Assembly (NCBI RefSeq): GCF_001428565.1
Contig: NZ_LMIA01000003.1
Coordinates: 799 to 61,613, forward strand
From: Nocardioides sp. Root190
GTDB taxonomy: Bacteria > Actinomycetota > Actinomycetes > Propionibacteriales > Nocardioidaceae
DNA: 60,815 nucleotides
Direction of reading: 5' to 3'
Shown here: positions 1 through 8,010 of the stretch, piece after piece
Position numbering within the stretch: the first letter of the stretch is position 1
Layout: every line of letters begins with the position of its first letter
The notes under the pieces: generated by a model
What the model was told of the DNA's origin: nothing
Databases searched by the model: none
Seen by the model: only the letters and a program-made list of their open reading frames with translations
Program-made: the position numbers and the translations under genes

Positions 1-295
1 GTCGGGTACTCATCGGCGTGCTCGAGCTCCTGAGCAGCCGGAATGATCTGCTCGTCGGTGAACTGACGAACAGCCTTGAGGATCTCGACCTGGTCCTCGT
101 TGAGTCCCTCGGTCTGGCACAGGGATCGTCAGCCCGAACACACCGAGCTCCTTGAGACCCTCGATGATCTCAGTCGGGTACTCATCGGCGTGCTCGAGCT
201 CCTGAGCAGCCGGAATGATCTGCTCGTCGGTGAACTGACGAACAGCCTTGAGGATCTCGACCTGGTCCTCGTTGAGTCCCTCGGTCTGGCACAGG
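1..295. repeat. Direct duplication of 123 bp (1-123 and 173-295), period 172
   Basis: Bases 1-123 and 173-295 are identical, separated by 49 unique bases. The period of 172 is not a multiple of three, so the duplication shifts the acyl-CoA dehydrogenase out of frame. Its position at the very end of the window, inside a conserved gene, suggests a contig-end assembly artefact; a real recent tandem duplication is the alternative. Confidence 0.9.
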
Positions 296-303
296 CGCGA
301 CAT
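1..303 (-). CDS. Acyl-CoA dehydrogenase, N-terminal fragment (partial, cut by window edge)
   Basis: The first about 60 residues, beginning MSRLCQTEGLNEDQVEIL and running to ELGVFGLTIP, match the N-terminal helical domain of acyl-CoA dehydrogenases, flavoenzymes that oxidise acyl-CoA to enoyl-CoA. ATG at 303 is preceded by GGGGAG about six bases upstream, which fixes the start. After GLTIP, where the family continues with the EEYGG segment, the frame runs into a second copy of its own codons 4-44 in a different frame and becomes nonsense. The family call is solid for residues 1-60; everything encoded below about position 124 should be ignored. An assembly misjoin is more likely than a true frameshift. 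Confidence 0.7.
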
Positions 304-407
304 CGATTTCTCCCCTTCGGCAAGTGGTACCGAGCTGGTGGTACCCGGCGGCACTCTACCCGTGAGTAGCCATCGACAGAGGCCCACGGACAGGGGCAGG
401 ACCCGGA

Positions 408-423
408 CGTGAGACATGTCACC
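408..423. promoter_or_regulatory. Candidate CRP/GlxR-type operator
   Basis: The sequence reads CGTGAGACATGTCACC, a GTGA-N6-TCAC dyad that fits the core of the actinobacterial CRP/GlxR consensus TGTGA-N6-TCACA, though both outer bases differ. It lies 25 bases before the ATG at 449, between that gene and the divergent acyl-CoA dehydrogenase. A CACGAT box at 437-442 could be the -10 of a leaderless transcript. Binding is inference only. Confidence 0.3.
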
Positions 424-448
424 CGGGGTCGTGTGCCACGATCGCGCC

Positions 449-823
449 ATGACCTCCGTGTACGACGCCACCCCGGCCGCCGCCCAGACCCCCGCCACCC
501 TGGACGCCACCGCCGACCGGCTCGTCGAGACGCTCGACACCCTCGGCGCGCTGCTGGCCGACTTCACTGTCGCGCTGCACCAGTTCAACGCCAACATCGC
601 CGGCTTCAACGGCACCGTGACCGACTTCGACACCGTCGTCGGTCGCGCCGACGGCCTGCTCGGTCGGGCCGAGGGACTGCTGGCGCCGCTCGCCGCGACG
701 CAGCAGGTGGGCGACCAGATCAAGGCGGCCAGTCAGGTCGCGGGCCTGGTCGCCTCCGCCGCCGTCAAGCGCGGCGTCGCCGCCGGCAAGGGCCTCACCC
801 AGCGCGCCGCAACGCCTTCCTGA
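449..823 (+). CDS. Small helical protein of unknown function (124 aa)
   Basis: I do not recognise this family. Codon usage (almost every codon ending in G or C) supports this strand rather than the antisense frame. The protein starts MTSVYDATPAAAQTP and consists of alanine-rich amphipathic helices (FNGTVTDFDTVVGRADGLLG and similar) with a basic tail and no cysteine, signal peptide or obvious membrane segment. That composition recalls phasin-like or other surface-binding helical proteins, but nothing shows this directly. ATG 449 was chosen over an in-frame ATG at 416 because the latter would precede the CACGAT -10-like box. Its end overlaps the tail of the convergent sulfotransferase by 29 bases. 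Confidence 0.6.
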   Translation: MTSVYDATPAAAQTPATLDATADRLVETLDTLGALLADFTVALHQFNANIAGFNGTVTDFDTVVGRADGLLGRAEGLLAPLAATQQVGDQIKAASQVAGLVASAAVKRGVAAGKGLTQRAATPS

Positions 824-1910
824 TCCGACCCACAGCGCGCCTCCACGCGCCGGGAACCTCGGCCGGCCCATCAGTGCTCCCCTGCGCCCGCACCTCGAGC
901 CGGTGGACCATCCGCTCCTCGAGCATGGTCGCGAGGGCACGGGTCGCGACCTCGAGCGCGGCGGCGTCGTCGACGCGGGCCGTCTCCCCGAAGGAGTCAG
1001 GTCCGGGAACCAGGTCGGCGACATCGCCGGAGACGCTGCAGCCCAGCTCCTCGATCGTGCGGACCGACTCCTCGGCTACCTCCCGGCACCACTCCGCGTG
1101 CTCCCGGGCCAGGCGGGCGTTCCCGCTGTCGCTGCGCGCGAGGATGCCCATCGCGAAGTAGCGCTTGCCGACCTCGCCGTAGGGCACCCGTCGGCGGTGG
1201 GCCTGCGGCAGCAGGTCGTTGACCCGGCGCAGCACCTCGGCCTCGGCGACGCCCAGGGCCGGGTTGCCCGGACCGCTGGCCTCCTCGAGATCGTCGGTGG
1301 CCACGTCCAGGACCGCGCAGTACCGCTCGAGGAGAGCAGAGCGCGGCCCGCCGCCGCCCGGGACGGTCACGACGTGGATCCGCTCGGGTGCGACGTGGCG
1401 CGCCCAGCGGTGCAGCACCGCCGAGAGGTCGAGCCGCTTCCAGTCCATGTCCGTGCGTCTGGTCGCCGCCCGCAGCGCACCGACGTACTCGTCGAGGCGC
1501 TCGGAGCGTCCCGCCTTGAGTGCCTCCTGCCACAGCGAGGGCACCTGTCGGGCGAGGTCGCGGACGGTCAGCACCACGTGGACCTCGTGGCCCGCGCAGG
1601 CCTGCAGCAGTCGTTCGATCTGTTCGGAGCTCGCCTGGGCGAGGGTCTCGTGGCTGATCAGGGCGTGGGGCGTCGTGACCGCCTCGAGCTGCCCGGGCAA
1701 CAAGGAGAGGGAGCGTGCCACCCGGTCACCGTCGTGCGCCGGGTCGACGCGCTCGCGCACGTCCAGCGCCAGCCAGAAGGTCTCGATGCGACCTTCCGGG
1801 ACGAGCGTCACCCCCCGCTCGCGCAGCCGGTCGACCGATCCCCAGCAGATGTTCTGGAGGTAGGACGTGCCCGTCTTCTGGAGACCGATGTGGAGGTAGA
1901 CCCGCGTCAC
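795..1910 (-). CDS. Sulfotransferase-family protein (371 aa)
   Basis: The N-terminus HIGLQKTGTSYLQ (residues 7-19) matches the 5'-phosphosulfate-binding loop of PAPS-dependent sulfotransferases, and a later Arg-rich strand (VHVVLTVRDLARQVPSLWQE) fits the 3'-phosphate site. It would transfer sulfate from PAPS to a carbohydrate, lipid or other acceptor that cannot be deduced here. It is paralogous to the protein at 6695-7792: shared blocks include LISHE, the SLWQE/SWQE helix, the W-x-x-LDL segment and EAE-x-LRRVN. GTG 1910 follows the stop of the EEP-PLD gene by ten bases without a clear ribosome site, so the two are probably co-transcribed. The acceptor is unknown. Confidence 0.75.
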   Translation of the reverse strand: MTRVYLHIGLQKTGTSYLQNICWGSVDRLRERGVTLVPEGRIETFWLALDVRERVDPAHDGDRVARSLSLLPGQLEAVTTPHALISHETLAQASSEQIERLLQACAGHEVHVVLTVRDLARQVPSLWQEALKAGRSERLDEYVGALRAATRRTDMDWKRLDLSAVLHRWARHVAPERIHVVTVPGGGGPRSALLERYCAVLDVATDDLEEASGPGNPALGVAEAEVLRRVNDLLPQAHRRRVPYGEVGKRYFAMGILARSDSGNARLAREHAEWCREVAEESVRTIEELGCSVSGDVADLVPGPDSFGETARVDDAAALEVATRALATMLEERMVHRLEVRAQGSTDGPAEVPGAWRRAVGRIRKALRRAG

Positions 1911-1920
1911 GCAGGCATGT

Positions 1921-3312
1921 CTACCGGATCTGGCGGCTGATGCCGGTACGGAGCCGGACGAAGTCCGCCTCTTCCAGGGTCACCTGACCGCGTCCCGGAC
2001 GCTCGACCATCCGGTAGTCGAGCGGCTGGTCCACCTGGATCGCGAGCAGCTTGACGCCCGCGGACGTGCTGAACACCAGCGCGCTCGGGGGCAGTGCGCC
2101 GGCCTTCGAGTACGGGCGACGGATCGCCCAGGACCGGTTCGCGGTGTTCATGCCGATCGCCTGCATCAGGGCCTTCTCGGGGAAGGACCGCTTCGCGCTC
2201 CACGACACCACCCGCACGTTGACCCCGCGCCGGTGGGCGTCGACGAGTGCCTTGAGCAGTGTCTCGTCCGCGAGCCGGGCGGTGCCGATCAGCATCGTCG
2301 AGCCCTTCGGAGCGAGCTGGACGGCCTTGATGATCCGTCCCATCACGGCCCGACGGCCCTCCGACAGACGTGAGACCGGGAGGTTCACGACGTGGCCCCG
2401 CACGAACGAGACCGCGGTGCGGGGTACGGCGACCCGGGTGTCGAACCGGAGGTTCGCCACGACGGCGTCGTGGTCGGAGTTCAGCTCACGGGTCACCTGC
2501 TTGGTCACGCTGAACTGTGCGGCATTGCGCACGAAGATGAAGTCGATCGTCGCACCCTGGTGGTCCCCGGTCGGCAGCATCGTGCCGGTCATGTCCCAGG
2601 TGGGCGTCATGCCGTACGCCGCCAGCGTGCTCCGCGGATACTCCTTGGACCGGTAGTGCCGGTTGAGGTCACCGGCCAGCAGCACGGGGCCGTCGGCCGC
2701 GAGCGAGGTCGCCAGGGCGCCCAGGCGCTTCACGGAGGGGAGCAGGAGGTTCGCCGTCAGCGTCGTCTTCGGCGCCACGTGGTAGGAGACGACCGAGATC
2801 CGCTGGCATCCGTCGACCGAGCGCAGGGTCACCCAGTTCGCGTACCGGAGGCCGAGCTCGGTGGTCTGCGTCGCGGTCTTGCCCGGCTGGTTGGAGACGT
2901 ACATCGTGCCCTGCGCGACGGCGTTCCAGCGGTCCGTGCGCCACACCACCGGGTTGGCCCCGGTGTAGCGCCCGGGAGTGCGCCAGATGGCGTAGCCCTT
3001 GGGCGCGAGCACGCTGTCGGCGCGAGCTGCGACCTCGTTGAAGGCCACGAAGTCCGGGCGGTCGAGGAACACCTTGGCCAGGTCGGCCGCGGTCTGCGAC
3101 TTCGTCATCCCCGACTTGATGTTGGCCTCGACCATCTGGACCGGTCGCGTCGTCGGACAGGTCGCCGCAGCGGCCAGGTGAACCTCGCCCTCACCGACCT
3201 CGAGTGCAGGCGCCACGGCCAGCACCAGTCCGGCCAGCGCGATGCCCGACACGAGTCGCCGCAACCTCCTGACCCCCACTCGGCCAGAACCGTTGATCGA
3301 CCCGTCGGTCAT
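1921..3312 (-). CDS. Secreted EEP-domain hydrolase with C-terminal PLD-like half domain (463 aa)
   Basis: A basic N-terminus and hydrophobic segment (residues 20-36) form a probable signal peptide or anchor. Residues 55-292 carry the endonuclease/exonuclease/phosphatase fold residues: Asn64, Glu93 (FNEV), Asp215-Leu-Asn217 and the final SDHD with His281. The family includes secreted nucleases, sphingomyelinases and phosphatases, so the substrate is open. Residues 318-375 resemble the first strand-helix half of the PLD-like protein at 9596-10966 (compare LVDAHRRGVNVRVV with LLEAQRRGVKIYVL), but no HxK motif follows. ATG 3312 has GAGGGG seven bases upstream, which is better than upstream in-frame starts that lie in AT-rich non-coding sequence. 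Confidence 0.75.
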   Translation of the reverse strand: MTDGSINGSGRVGVRRLRRLVSGIALAGLVLAVAPALEVGEGEVHLAAAATCPTTRPVQMVEANIKSGMTKSQTAADLAKVFLDRPDFVAFNEVAARADSVLAPKGYAIWRTPGRYTGANPVVWRTDRWNAVAQGTMYVSNQPGKTATQTTELGLRYANWVTLRSVDGCQRISVVSYHVAPKTTLTANLLLPSVKRLGALATSLAADGPVLLAGDLNRHYRSKEYPRSTLAAYGMTPTWDMTGTMLPTGDHQGATIDFIFVRNAAQFSVTKQVTRELNSDHDAVVANLRFDTRVAVPRTAVSFVRGHVVNLPVSRLSEGRRAVMGRIIKAVQLAPKGSTMLIGTARLADETLLKALVDAHRRGVNVRVVSWSAKRSFPEKALMQAIGMNTANRSWAIRRPYSKAGALPPSALVFSTSAGVKLLAIQVDQPLDYRMVERPGRGQVTLEEADFVRLRTGISRQIR

Positions 3313-3519
3313 GTTGTTTCCCCTCGCGACACATTCACCTTCAACAACAAAAGTCACATGATTCTCATCAGTAACTCGAGGCCACACAAGGCCTTTCCAT
3401 TAACTACAAAGGTGTAATTCGATAATCACAACGGTGTCATTCACAATGCAGAATTCAGCGCAGAGGAATATCCGTCGTGCCGATCGGCACGACAGCGACA
3501 GAACTGAGCAGAGCAGCCT
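3313..3519. other. AT-rich intergenic region
   Basis: These 207 bases are markedly richer in A and T than the rest of the window (for example 3340-3460). They hold the upstream region of the EEP-PLD gene and the 3' end of the acyltransferase transcript. No open reading frame is convincing here. The lower GC may mark a strong promoter or a nucleoid-protein binding site. Confidence 0.5.
3474..3493. promoter_or_regulatory. Perfect 20-bp palindrome (operator or terminator)
   Basis: GTCGTGCCGATCGGCACGAC is its own reverse complement. It sits 26 bases beyond the stop of the acyltransferase gene and about 160 bases before the EEP-PLD start, so it may be a protein-binding operator or, as RNA, a stem that ends the acyltransferase message. 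There is no T-tract. The same 7-bp arms (GTCGTGC/GCACGAC) recur at 38395-38410. Confidence 0.45.
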
Positions 3520-5592
3520 TCAGCGAGTGAGCCCGAGCGCGGTGGCGATCGGGTCGGCGAGCGCCCGGGCGTACTCCACCGTCACGTGCTCACGGTCGCG
3601 CAACGGCACGATCTTGCCGATCACCGCCGGGCAACCGCCGGCGGCGCAGAACCACCGCTGGACGTCGACGAAGGTCATGTCCAGGGACTCCACGGTGTCG
3701 CGGAACTCCCCCTGGATCCGCTCGTCGGGCGCCTCGGCACGCTGGAGGCAGTCACCGAGGTCGACCCCGCGCGAGGACAGGCAGGTGCCGGGGGCGCGTG
3801 GGAGCTTGGGGCTGTTCCCGATCATCGCCACCCGGCCGGCCAGCGGAGCGAGCAGCTCCAGCTGTGCCTTGAGGCCGGGGACCTGGTTGGCCTTCATGAA
3901 CGGCGAGCGGTAGGCGTTGTTGGCGACCAGCACCAGGTCGGGGTGGAGCTCGCGGACCTGGTCCATGGCCCACGCCTTGAAGTCGGCGCACTCGCTCCAC
4001 TCACGGCCGCTGTCGGTCGCCCGGGTCGCGGTGATCGCGGGACATCCGCTGTAGACGAAGACATAGACGGCATAGCCGTAGCGCTCGCCGATCTCGGAGA
4101 CGGCCGCGCTCCAGTGTCGCGCGTGGGAGTCCCCCATGATCACGATGGAGCGTTGGGCGTCCGGGTCACCGAAGGGGCACAGCTCGGTGGTCCCGGTCCG
4201 GTAGTCGCAGTCCCCCAGGGGCGCCACCGACTCCCTGACCGAGCCCAGCGCCGGCTCCAGGCCACCGGGCACGGGGCGGCCCCGCTCGGCGGCCAGCACG
4301 GAGGCCTGCACGAGGGCGACGGTCGGATCGTTGCTGAGGTCGTCGCCGGCGTAGTCCGACACGGAGATGTCCGGGTTGTCCTCCAGCGCGGCGAGCTGGC
4401 CGTCCACCCAGGCGTGCGCCCCGACCGCGGTGACGACGACCAGGGCCAGGCTGGCGGGGTAGAGCGCGATGGCACGCGCCCGGGGACGCCACCGGACTCC
4501 CTTGCGGAACGGCTGCTCGACCAGGTGGTAGGTGGCGGCGCTCAGCACGAACACGAGCACCAGGGCGAACAGCAGGTGCGGACGCGACAGGCGCGGCTCG
4601 TCCCAGTACTCCTGGCACAGTCGGAACACCGGGAAGTGCCAGAGGTAGAGCGAGTAGGACCAGTCCCCCACCACTCGCGCCGGGCGGAGGGAGAACAGCC
4701 GGTAGAGGTACGTCGACGGCGCGGCCGCCGAGCTGCCCGCACCGAGCATCAGCGCAGCACCCAGCACCGGCACCAGTGCCAGGCTGCCCGGGATCGCGGT
4801 CTGCTCGTCGAAACGGAACGTCGCCCAGGCGATCAGCGCGAGGCCGACGGCCAGCGCGGCCTCGGTCGCCCACCGGCCCAGCCGGGGCGCTCGACCCCAG
4901 ACGAGCGTCGCGGCGAGTCCACCGATCCCGAGCTCCCACGCGCGTGCCGCGGTCGAGAAGTAGGCGCCGGTCGGGCTCGTGACCGTGACGTGGATCGACC
5001 ACGCGAGCGAGGCCAGCGTGATCGCGCCGAGCGCGATCAGCACCGCTGAGCGCAGGGCACGCTGGCGTTCCTGCGCCTCGGCGGAGGGTGCCCGGCGACG
5101 CACCAGCAGCGCGATGGCGAGCAGGACCAGCGGGATGACGATGTAGAACTGCTCCTCGACCGACAGCGACCAGTAGTGCTGCACCGGCGAGGGTGGCTCG
5201 CCCTGGGAGAAGTAGTCGGTCTCGACGAGGCTGAAGCGGATGTTGGCGGCGAAGAACGCGGCCCAGACCGAGTCCTTGATGACCTCGACCCCACGCACCA
5301 GCGGGAGGATCCACGCGGCGGCGACCGCCGTCACGACGAGGACCACGGTCGCTGCCGGGATGACCCTGCGGGCGCGGCGGGCGTAGAAGTCGAGGATCGA
5401 GATCCGCCGGGTCTCGCCTGCCTCGCGCAGGAGCAGTCCGATGATCAGGAACCCGGAGATCACGAAGAAGACGTCGACGCCGACGAAGCCGCCCGAGGCG
5501 GTCCGGAACCCGGCGTGCGCCAGGATCACCAGGCCCACGGCGAGGGCTCGCAGCCCCTGGATGTCGGAGCGGAAGGATCGCGGTTCACCCAC
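3520..5592 (-). CDS. Membrane acyltransferase-3 / SGNH fusion (OafA/OatA type, 690 aa)
   Basis: Residues 8-385 form an acyltransferase-3 domain: the RSDIQGLRALAV opening, GVDVFFVISGFLI, the SVEEQFYIV motif and about ten membrane segments. Residues about 440-690 are an extracytoplasmic SGNH domain with nucleophile Ser489 in GDSHARH and the Asp666/His669 pair in DREH. Such proteins move acyl groups, usually acetyl, across the membrane onto sugars of peptidoglycan, O-antigen-like or other glycans. GTG 5592 is preceded by AGGAGGAGG at seven bases; the open frame extends much further upstream, but only through antisense of the next gene. It is divergent from the EEP gene at 5674. The acceptor glycan is unknown. 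Confidence 0.88.
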   Translation of the reverse strand: MGEPRSFRSDIQGLRALAVGLVILAHAGFRTASGGFVGVDVFFVISGFLIIGLLLREAGETRRISILDFYARRARRVIPAATVVLVVTAVAAAWILPLVRGVEVIKDSVWAAFFAANIRFSLVETDYFSQGEPPSPVQHYWSLSVEEQFYIVIPLVLLAIALLVRRRAPSAEAQERQRALRSAVLIALGAITLASLAWSIHVTVTSPTGAYFSTAARAWELGIGGLAATLVWGRAPRLGRWATEAALAVGLALIAWATFRFDEQTAIPGSLALVPVLGAALMLGAGSSAAAPSTYLYRLFSLRPARVVGDWSYSLYLWHFPVFRLCQEYWDEPRLSRPHLLFALVLVFVLSAATYHLVEQPFRKGVRWRPRARAIALYPASLALVVVTAVGAHAWVDGQLAALEDNPDISVSDYAGDDLSNDPTVALVQASVLAAERGRPVPGGLEPALGSVRESVAPLGDCDYRTGTTELCPFGDPDAQRSIVIMGDSHARHWSAAVSEIGERYGYAVYVFVYSGCPAITATRATDSGREWSECADFKAWAMDQVRELHPDLVLVANNAYRSPFMKANQVPGLKAQLELLAPLAGRVAMIGNSPKLPRAPGTCLSSRGVDLGDCLQRAEAPDERIQGEFRDTVESLDMTFVDVQRWFCAAGGCPAVIGKIVPLRDREHVTVEYARALADPIATALGLTR

Positions 5593-5660
5593 CGGCGATC
5601 CTCCTCCTGCCCACTGCTGTCCACTGCTGCGTCGATCCGGGCGGGTGCCCGGGCGTCGCG

Positions 5661-5666
5661 TACGAT
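5661..5666 (+). promoter_or_regulatory. -10 box (TACGAT) of a probable leaderless transcript
   Basis: TACGAT ends seven bases before the ATG at 5674 and fits the actinobacterial TAnnnT element. No Shine-Dalgarno sequence separates them, so transcription probably begins at or next to the start codon. Confidence 0.5.
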
Positions 5667-5673
5667 ACCCGCC

Positions 5674-6747
5674 ATGTCCGACCACTCCGGCCGCCGCCGG
5701 CACGCCGCGGGGGCGACGTCCCTTCGGACCTCGCGGTCGGACTTCCTTCCGGTCATCGCCGTGATCGTGCTCGGCGCCATCCTGCTGGGCGTCGCGACGC
5801 TGTGGGACGGCGGCGTCCCCGAGGCTGCGAGCGACCCCACCAAGGCCGGTACGAGCATCCAGCAGGCCAGCGACTCCTCGCGTCCGCGCCACGACGCGGA
5901 CGAGCGCGAGGTGAGCGGCGAGATCATCGAGCCGCTCTCCGAGTCGGCGGACCAGGACACCCAGGGCGTCGACCCGGAGCTGCGTGCCGCAGCCGAGACC
6001 ACGACCACCCGGGTGTCGAAGGTGACGTTCCGTGTGGCGACCTTCAACGTCCTGGCCAGCCAGCACACCGACGCCGGTGGCCAGCACGGCTCCTGGCCCA
6101 GCTCGGGCTGGCGCACGCCGCAGACCGTCGGCTACATCCGCAACCACGACGTCGACGTGGTCGGGTTGCAGGAGGTGAAGTCCGGACAGCTGAGCGGCAT
6201 CACGGCCGGCACCGGCTTCCGCGCCTGGCCCGGTGGTGGCGACCCGGACAACTCGATCATCTGGGACCCGAAGGTCTTCGACTTCGTCTCCGGCGACTCC
6301 TTCCACATCACCTTCATGAACTCCGTCCGTCCGCAGACGATCCTGCGGCTTCGGCACAAGGCCACGAAGCTCGAGTTCTACTTCCTCAACATGCACGCGT
6401 CCGCAGGCGGCGGGAAGTACGCCGGCAGCCGGGCCGCCGGGCACAACACGGCCGTGGCGACGGTCAACCGTCTCAAGAAGGACGGCATCCCGATCTTCCT
6501 GACCGGTGACATGAACGACCGCGAAGCGTTCTTCTGCCGGGTGATGCCGCCGACCGGCATGGTCGCCGCCGTCGGTGGATCGACCGCGGGCGGCTGCCGT
6601 CCGCCGGGCGGCATGCCCGTCGACTGGGTCGTCGGGACCTCGCAGATCGACTTCAGCAACTTCGTCAACGACAAGTCGCCGGTGTCGCGCAAGGTCAGCG
6701 ACCACCACTTCGTCGCAGCAACCGCGACCATCCGCGCGACCCGCTGA
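5674..6747 (+). CDS. Membrane-anchored EEP-domain hydrolase (357 aa)
   Basis: One membrane segment (residues 24-43) anchors the protein, followed by an acidic, low-complexity linker (about 45-112) and an EEP domain (115-357). Catalytic-site residues are visible: Asn125 (ATFNVL), Glu167 (GLQEV), Asp279 and Asn281 (TGDMND), and Asp343-His344 (SDHH). Cysteines at 288 and 308 could form an extracellular disulfide. Members are Mg-dependent phosphodiesterases or phosphatases; nuclease, sphingomyelinase-like and polyphosphoinositide activities cannot be told apart here. It is the second EEP protein in this block and lies tail to tail with the sulfotransferase, overlapping it by 53 bases. Confidence 0.8.
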   Translation: MSDHSGRRRHAAGATSLRTSRSDFLPVIAVIVLGAILLGVATLWDGGVPEAASDPTKAGTSIQQASDSSRPRHDADEREVSGEIIEPLSESADQDTQGVDPELRAAAETTTTRVSKVTFRVATFNVLASQHTDAGGQHGSWPSSGWRTPQTVGYIRNHDVDVVGLQEVKSGQLSGITAGTGFRAWPGGGDPDNSIIWDPKVFDFVSGDSFHITFMNSVRPQTILRLRHKATKLEFYFLNMHASAGGGKYAGSRAAGHNTAVATVNRLKKDGIPIFLTGDMNDREAFFCRVMPPTGMVAAVGGSTAGGCRPPGGMPVDWVVGTSQIDFSNFVNDKSPVSRKVSDHHFVAATATIRATR

Positions 6748-7792
6748 CCCCGCCACCCCTGCCGCCGTTGCCGGCGGCCTTCTGGCGGAGCTCACGCACG
6801 TCGCCCAGGAGCACGGCGACCAGCTCGGTGGCGGCGGCCGCCACCTCGCTGTCGGTCACGGAGTCCGGCGTACGACGCTCGGGCAGCTCGTCGGGCACCC
6901 GGAGGTGCTCGATGTCGCCGATGACGTCGACGCCGTGCTCGGCGACGTACTCGATCGCCGCACGGGACCGCTCGCGGCAGTCCTCGACCTGGTCGGGATA
7001 GGGCCAGAACGGCTCGCCGCGACGCGGGACCAGCCGCTCGTCGGCCAGGAAGGTGCGGATGTAGACGCCCCGGTCGAACGCCTTGGAGAACGAGCCGAGA
7101 TGGGCGTTGACGCGGCGCAGCAGCTCGGCCTCCACCACACCCATGGACTCGTTCGGGAACGACTGCGAGAGGTCGTAGGCCGACGGCGTGATGCCGAGCA
7201 GACCGCCGAACCGGTGCCAGATCTCGTCTCGGGGTGCGGTCCGGTCGAGCGGGAGCACGTGGATCTGGTCGTGGGGCACGGCCCGGGACCAGCGCTCCAG
7301 CACGAGGCGCAGGTCGAGCGTGCGCCAGTTCCAGATGGAGGTGGGGCTGGTGGAGACCGAGCGCGAGTAGTCGGCCATCGGCGCGGTCGCCTTGTTCTTC
7401 AGGCTCTCCTGCCAGCTCGCGGTGAACAGCCCGAGGGGCTCGCGGGCGGTCACGATCACCTCGACCCGGGCAGGGGCCAGGGCCGCGATCATCTCCGCTG
7501 CCTGCTCGCTGCTGGCGGCCGCGAAGAACTCGTGGCTGATCAGGCCGTCGCCGTCCCAGTCCGCGAGCTCGGCACGGATCCGGTCCCACGAGGTCTGCTC
7601 ACGCTCGGGACGCTTGAGGATCGCCTCGCCCTCGCGGACCACGCGGCTCGCCCAGAGGTGGTCGCGGCGCTCGCTGCCCGGGACCAGCAGGCCCTCGGCG
7701 CGCAGCTGGTCGCGGGAGGACCACAGGATGGTCTGGAGATAGCTGGTCGCGGTCTTGGGCAGACCGATGTGGAGGAAGACCCGGCGTGCCAT
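6695..7792 (-). CDS. Sulfotransferase-family protein, second paralogue (365 aa)
   Basis: HIGLPKTATSYLQ at residues 8-20 is the PAPS 5'-phosphosulfate loop. The rest aligns by eye with the 795-1910 protein over its whole length (LISHEFFA, TASWQESLKNK, NWRTLDLRLVLERW, VVEAELLRRVN). It is the last gene of a minus-strand operon PLD-like / LicD-methyltransferase / coiled-coil / sulfotransferase, 14 bases after the coiled-coil gene. The C-terminal 25 residues are Gly/Arg rich and overlap the EEP gene on the other strand. Its acceptor is unknown; the operon suggests a phospho-substituted surface polymer or lipid. Confidence 0.75.
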   Translation of the reverse strand: MARRVFLHIGLPKTATSYLQTILWSSRDQLRAEGLLVPGSERRDHLWASRVVREGEAILKRPEREQTSWDRIRAELADWDGDGLISHEFFAAASSEQAAEMIAALAPARVEVIVTAREPLGLFTASWQESLKNKATAPMADYSRSVSTSPTSIWNWRTLDLRLVLERWSRAVPHDQIHVLPLDRTAPRDEIWHRFGGLLGITPSAYDLSQSFPNESMGVVEAELLRRVNAHLGSFSKAFDRGVYIRTFLADERLVPRRGEPFWPYPDQVEDCRERSRAAIEYVAEHGVDVIGDIEHLRVPDELPERRTPDSVTDSEVAAAATELVAVLLGDVRELRQKAAGNGGRGGGVSGSRGWSRLLRRSGGR

Positions 7793-7806
7793 CGCTGGGA
7801 CCCGGC

Positions 7807-8010
7807 TCAGAGACCGTGCTGGAACTTGGTGATCGCCTCGGCGACCCGGTCCTCGTCACGCTCTGCCATCGGCACGAGCAGCTCCTGGACCAGGTCGGCC
7901 AGCTCCGCGAGACGCAGGTGATGACGTCGCAGCTCCGCGATGGAGGCCTCGATGCCCTCGACCTGCTCGCGCAGCTCCCGGAGCTCCGCACTCGCCCGGT
8001 TGCCCCTCAT
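7807..8010 (-). CDS. Small coiled-coil protein (67 aa)
   Basis: The ATG at 8010 overlaps the TGA of the LicD-methyltransferase gene (ATGA at 8007-8010), so translation is probably coupled; a GTG two codons upstream is possible but less likely. Residues 8-45 show heptad-like spacing of Leu/Ile/Val (ELRELREQVEGIEASIAEL), typical of a coiled coil, followed by a short amphipathic helix. No family is recognised. Coupling suggests it may act as a subunit or adaptor of the LicD-methyltransferase or the sulfotransferase, which is inference. Confidence 0.65.
   Translation of the reverse strand: MRGNRASAELRELREQVEGIEASIAELRRHHLRLAELADLVQELLVPMAERDEDRVAEAITKFQHGL

Noticed and set aside
5593..6795. N-terminal extension of the acyltransferase frame
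   Set aside because: The extension lies antisense to the EEP gene; the GTG at 5592 has a strong ribosome-binding site and starts exactly at the family N-terminus.
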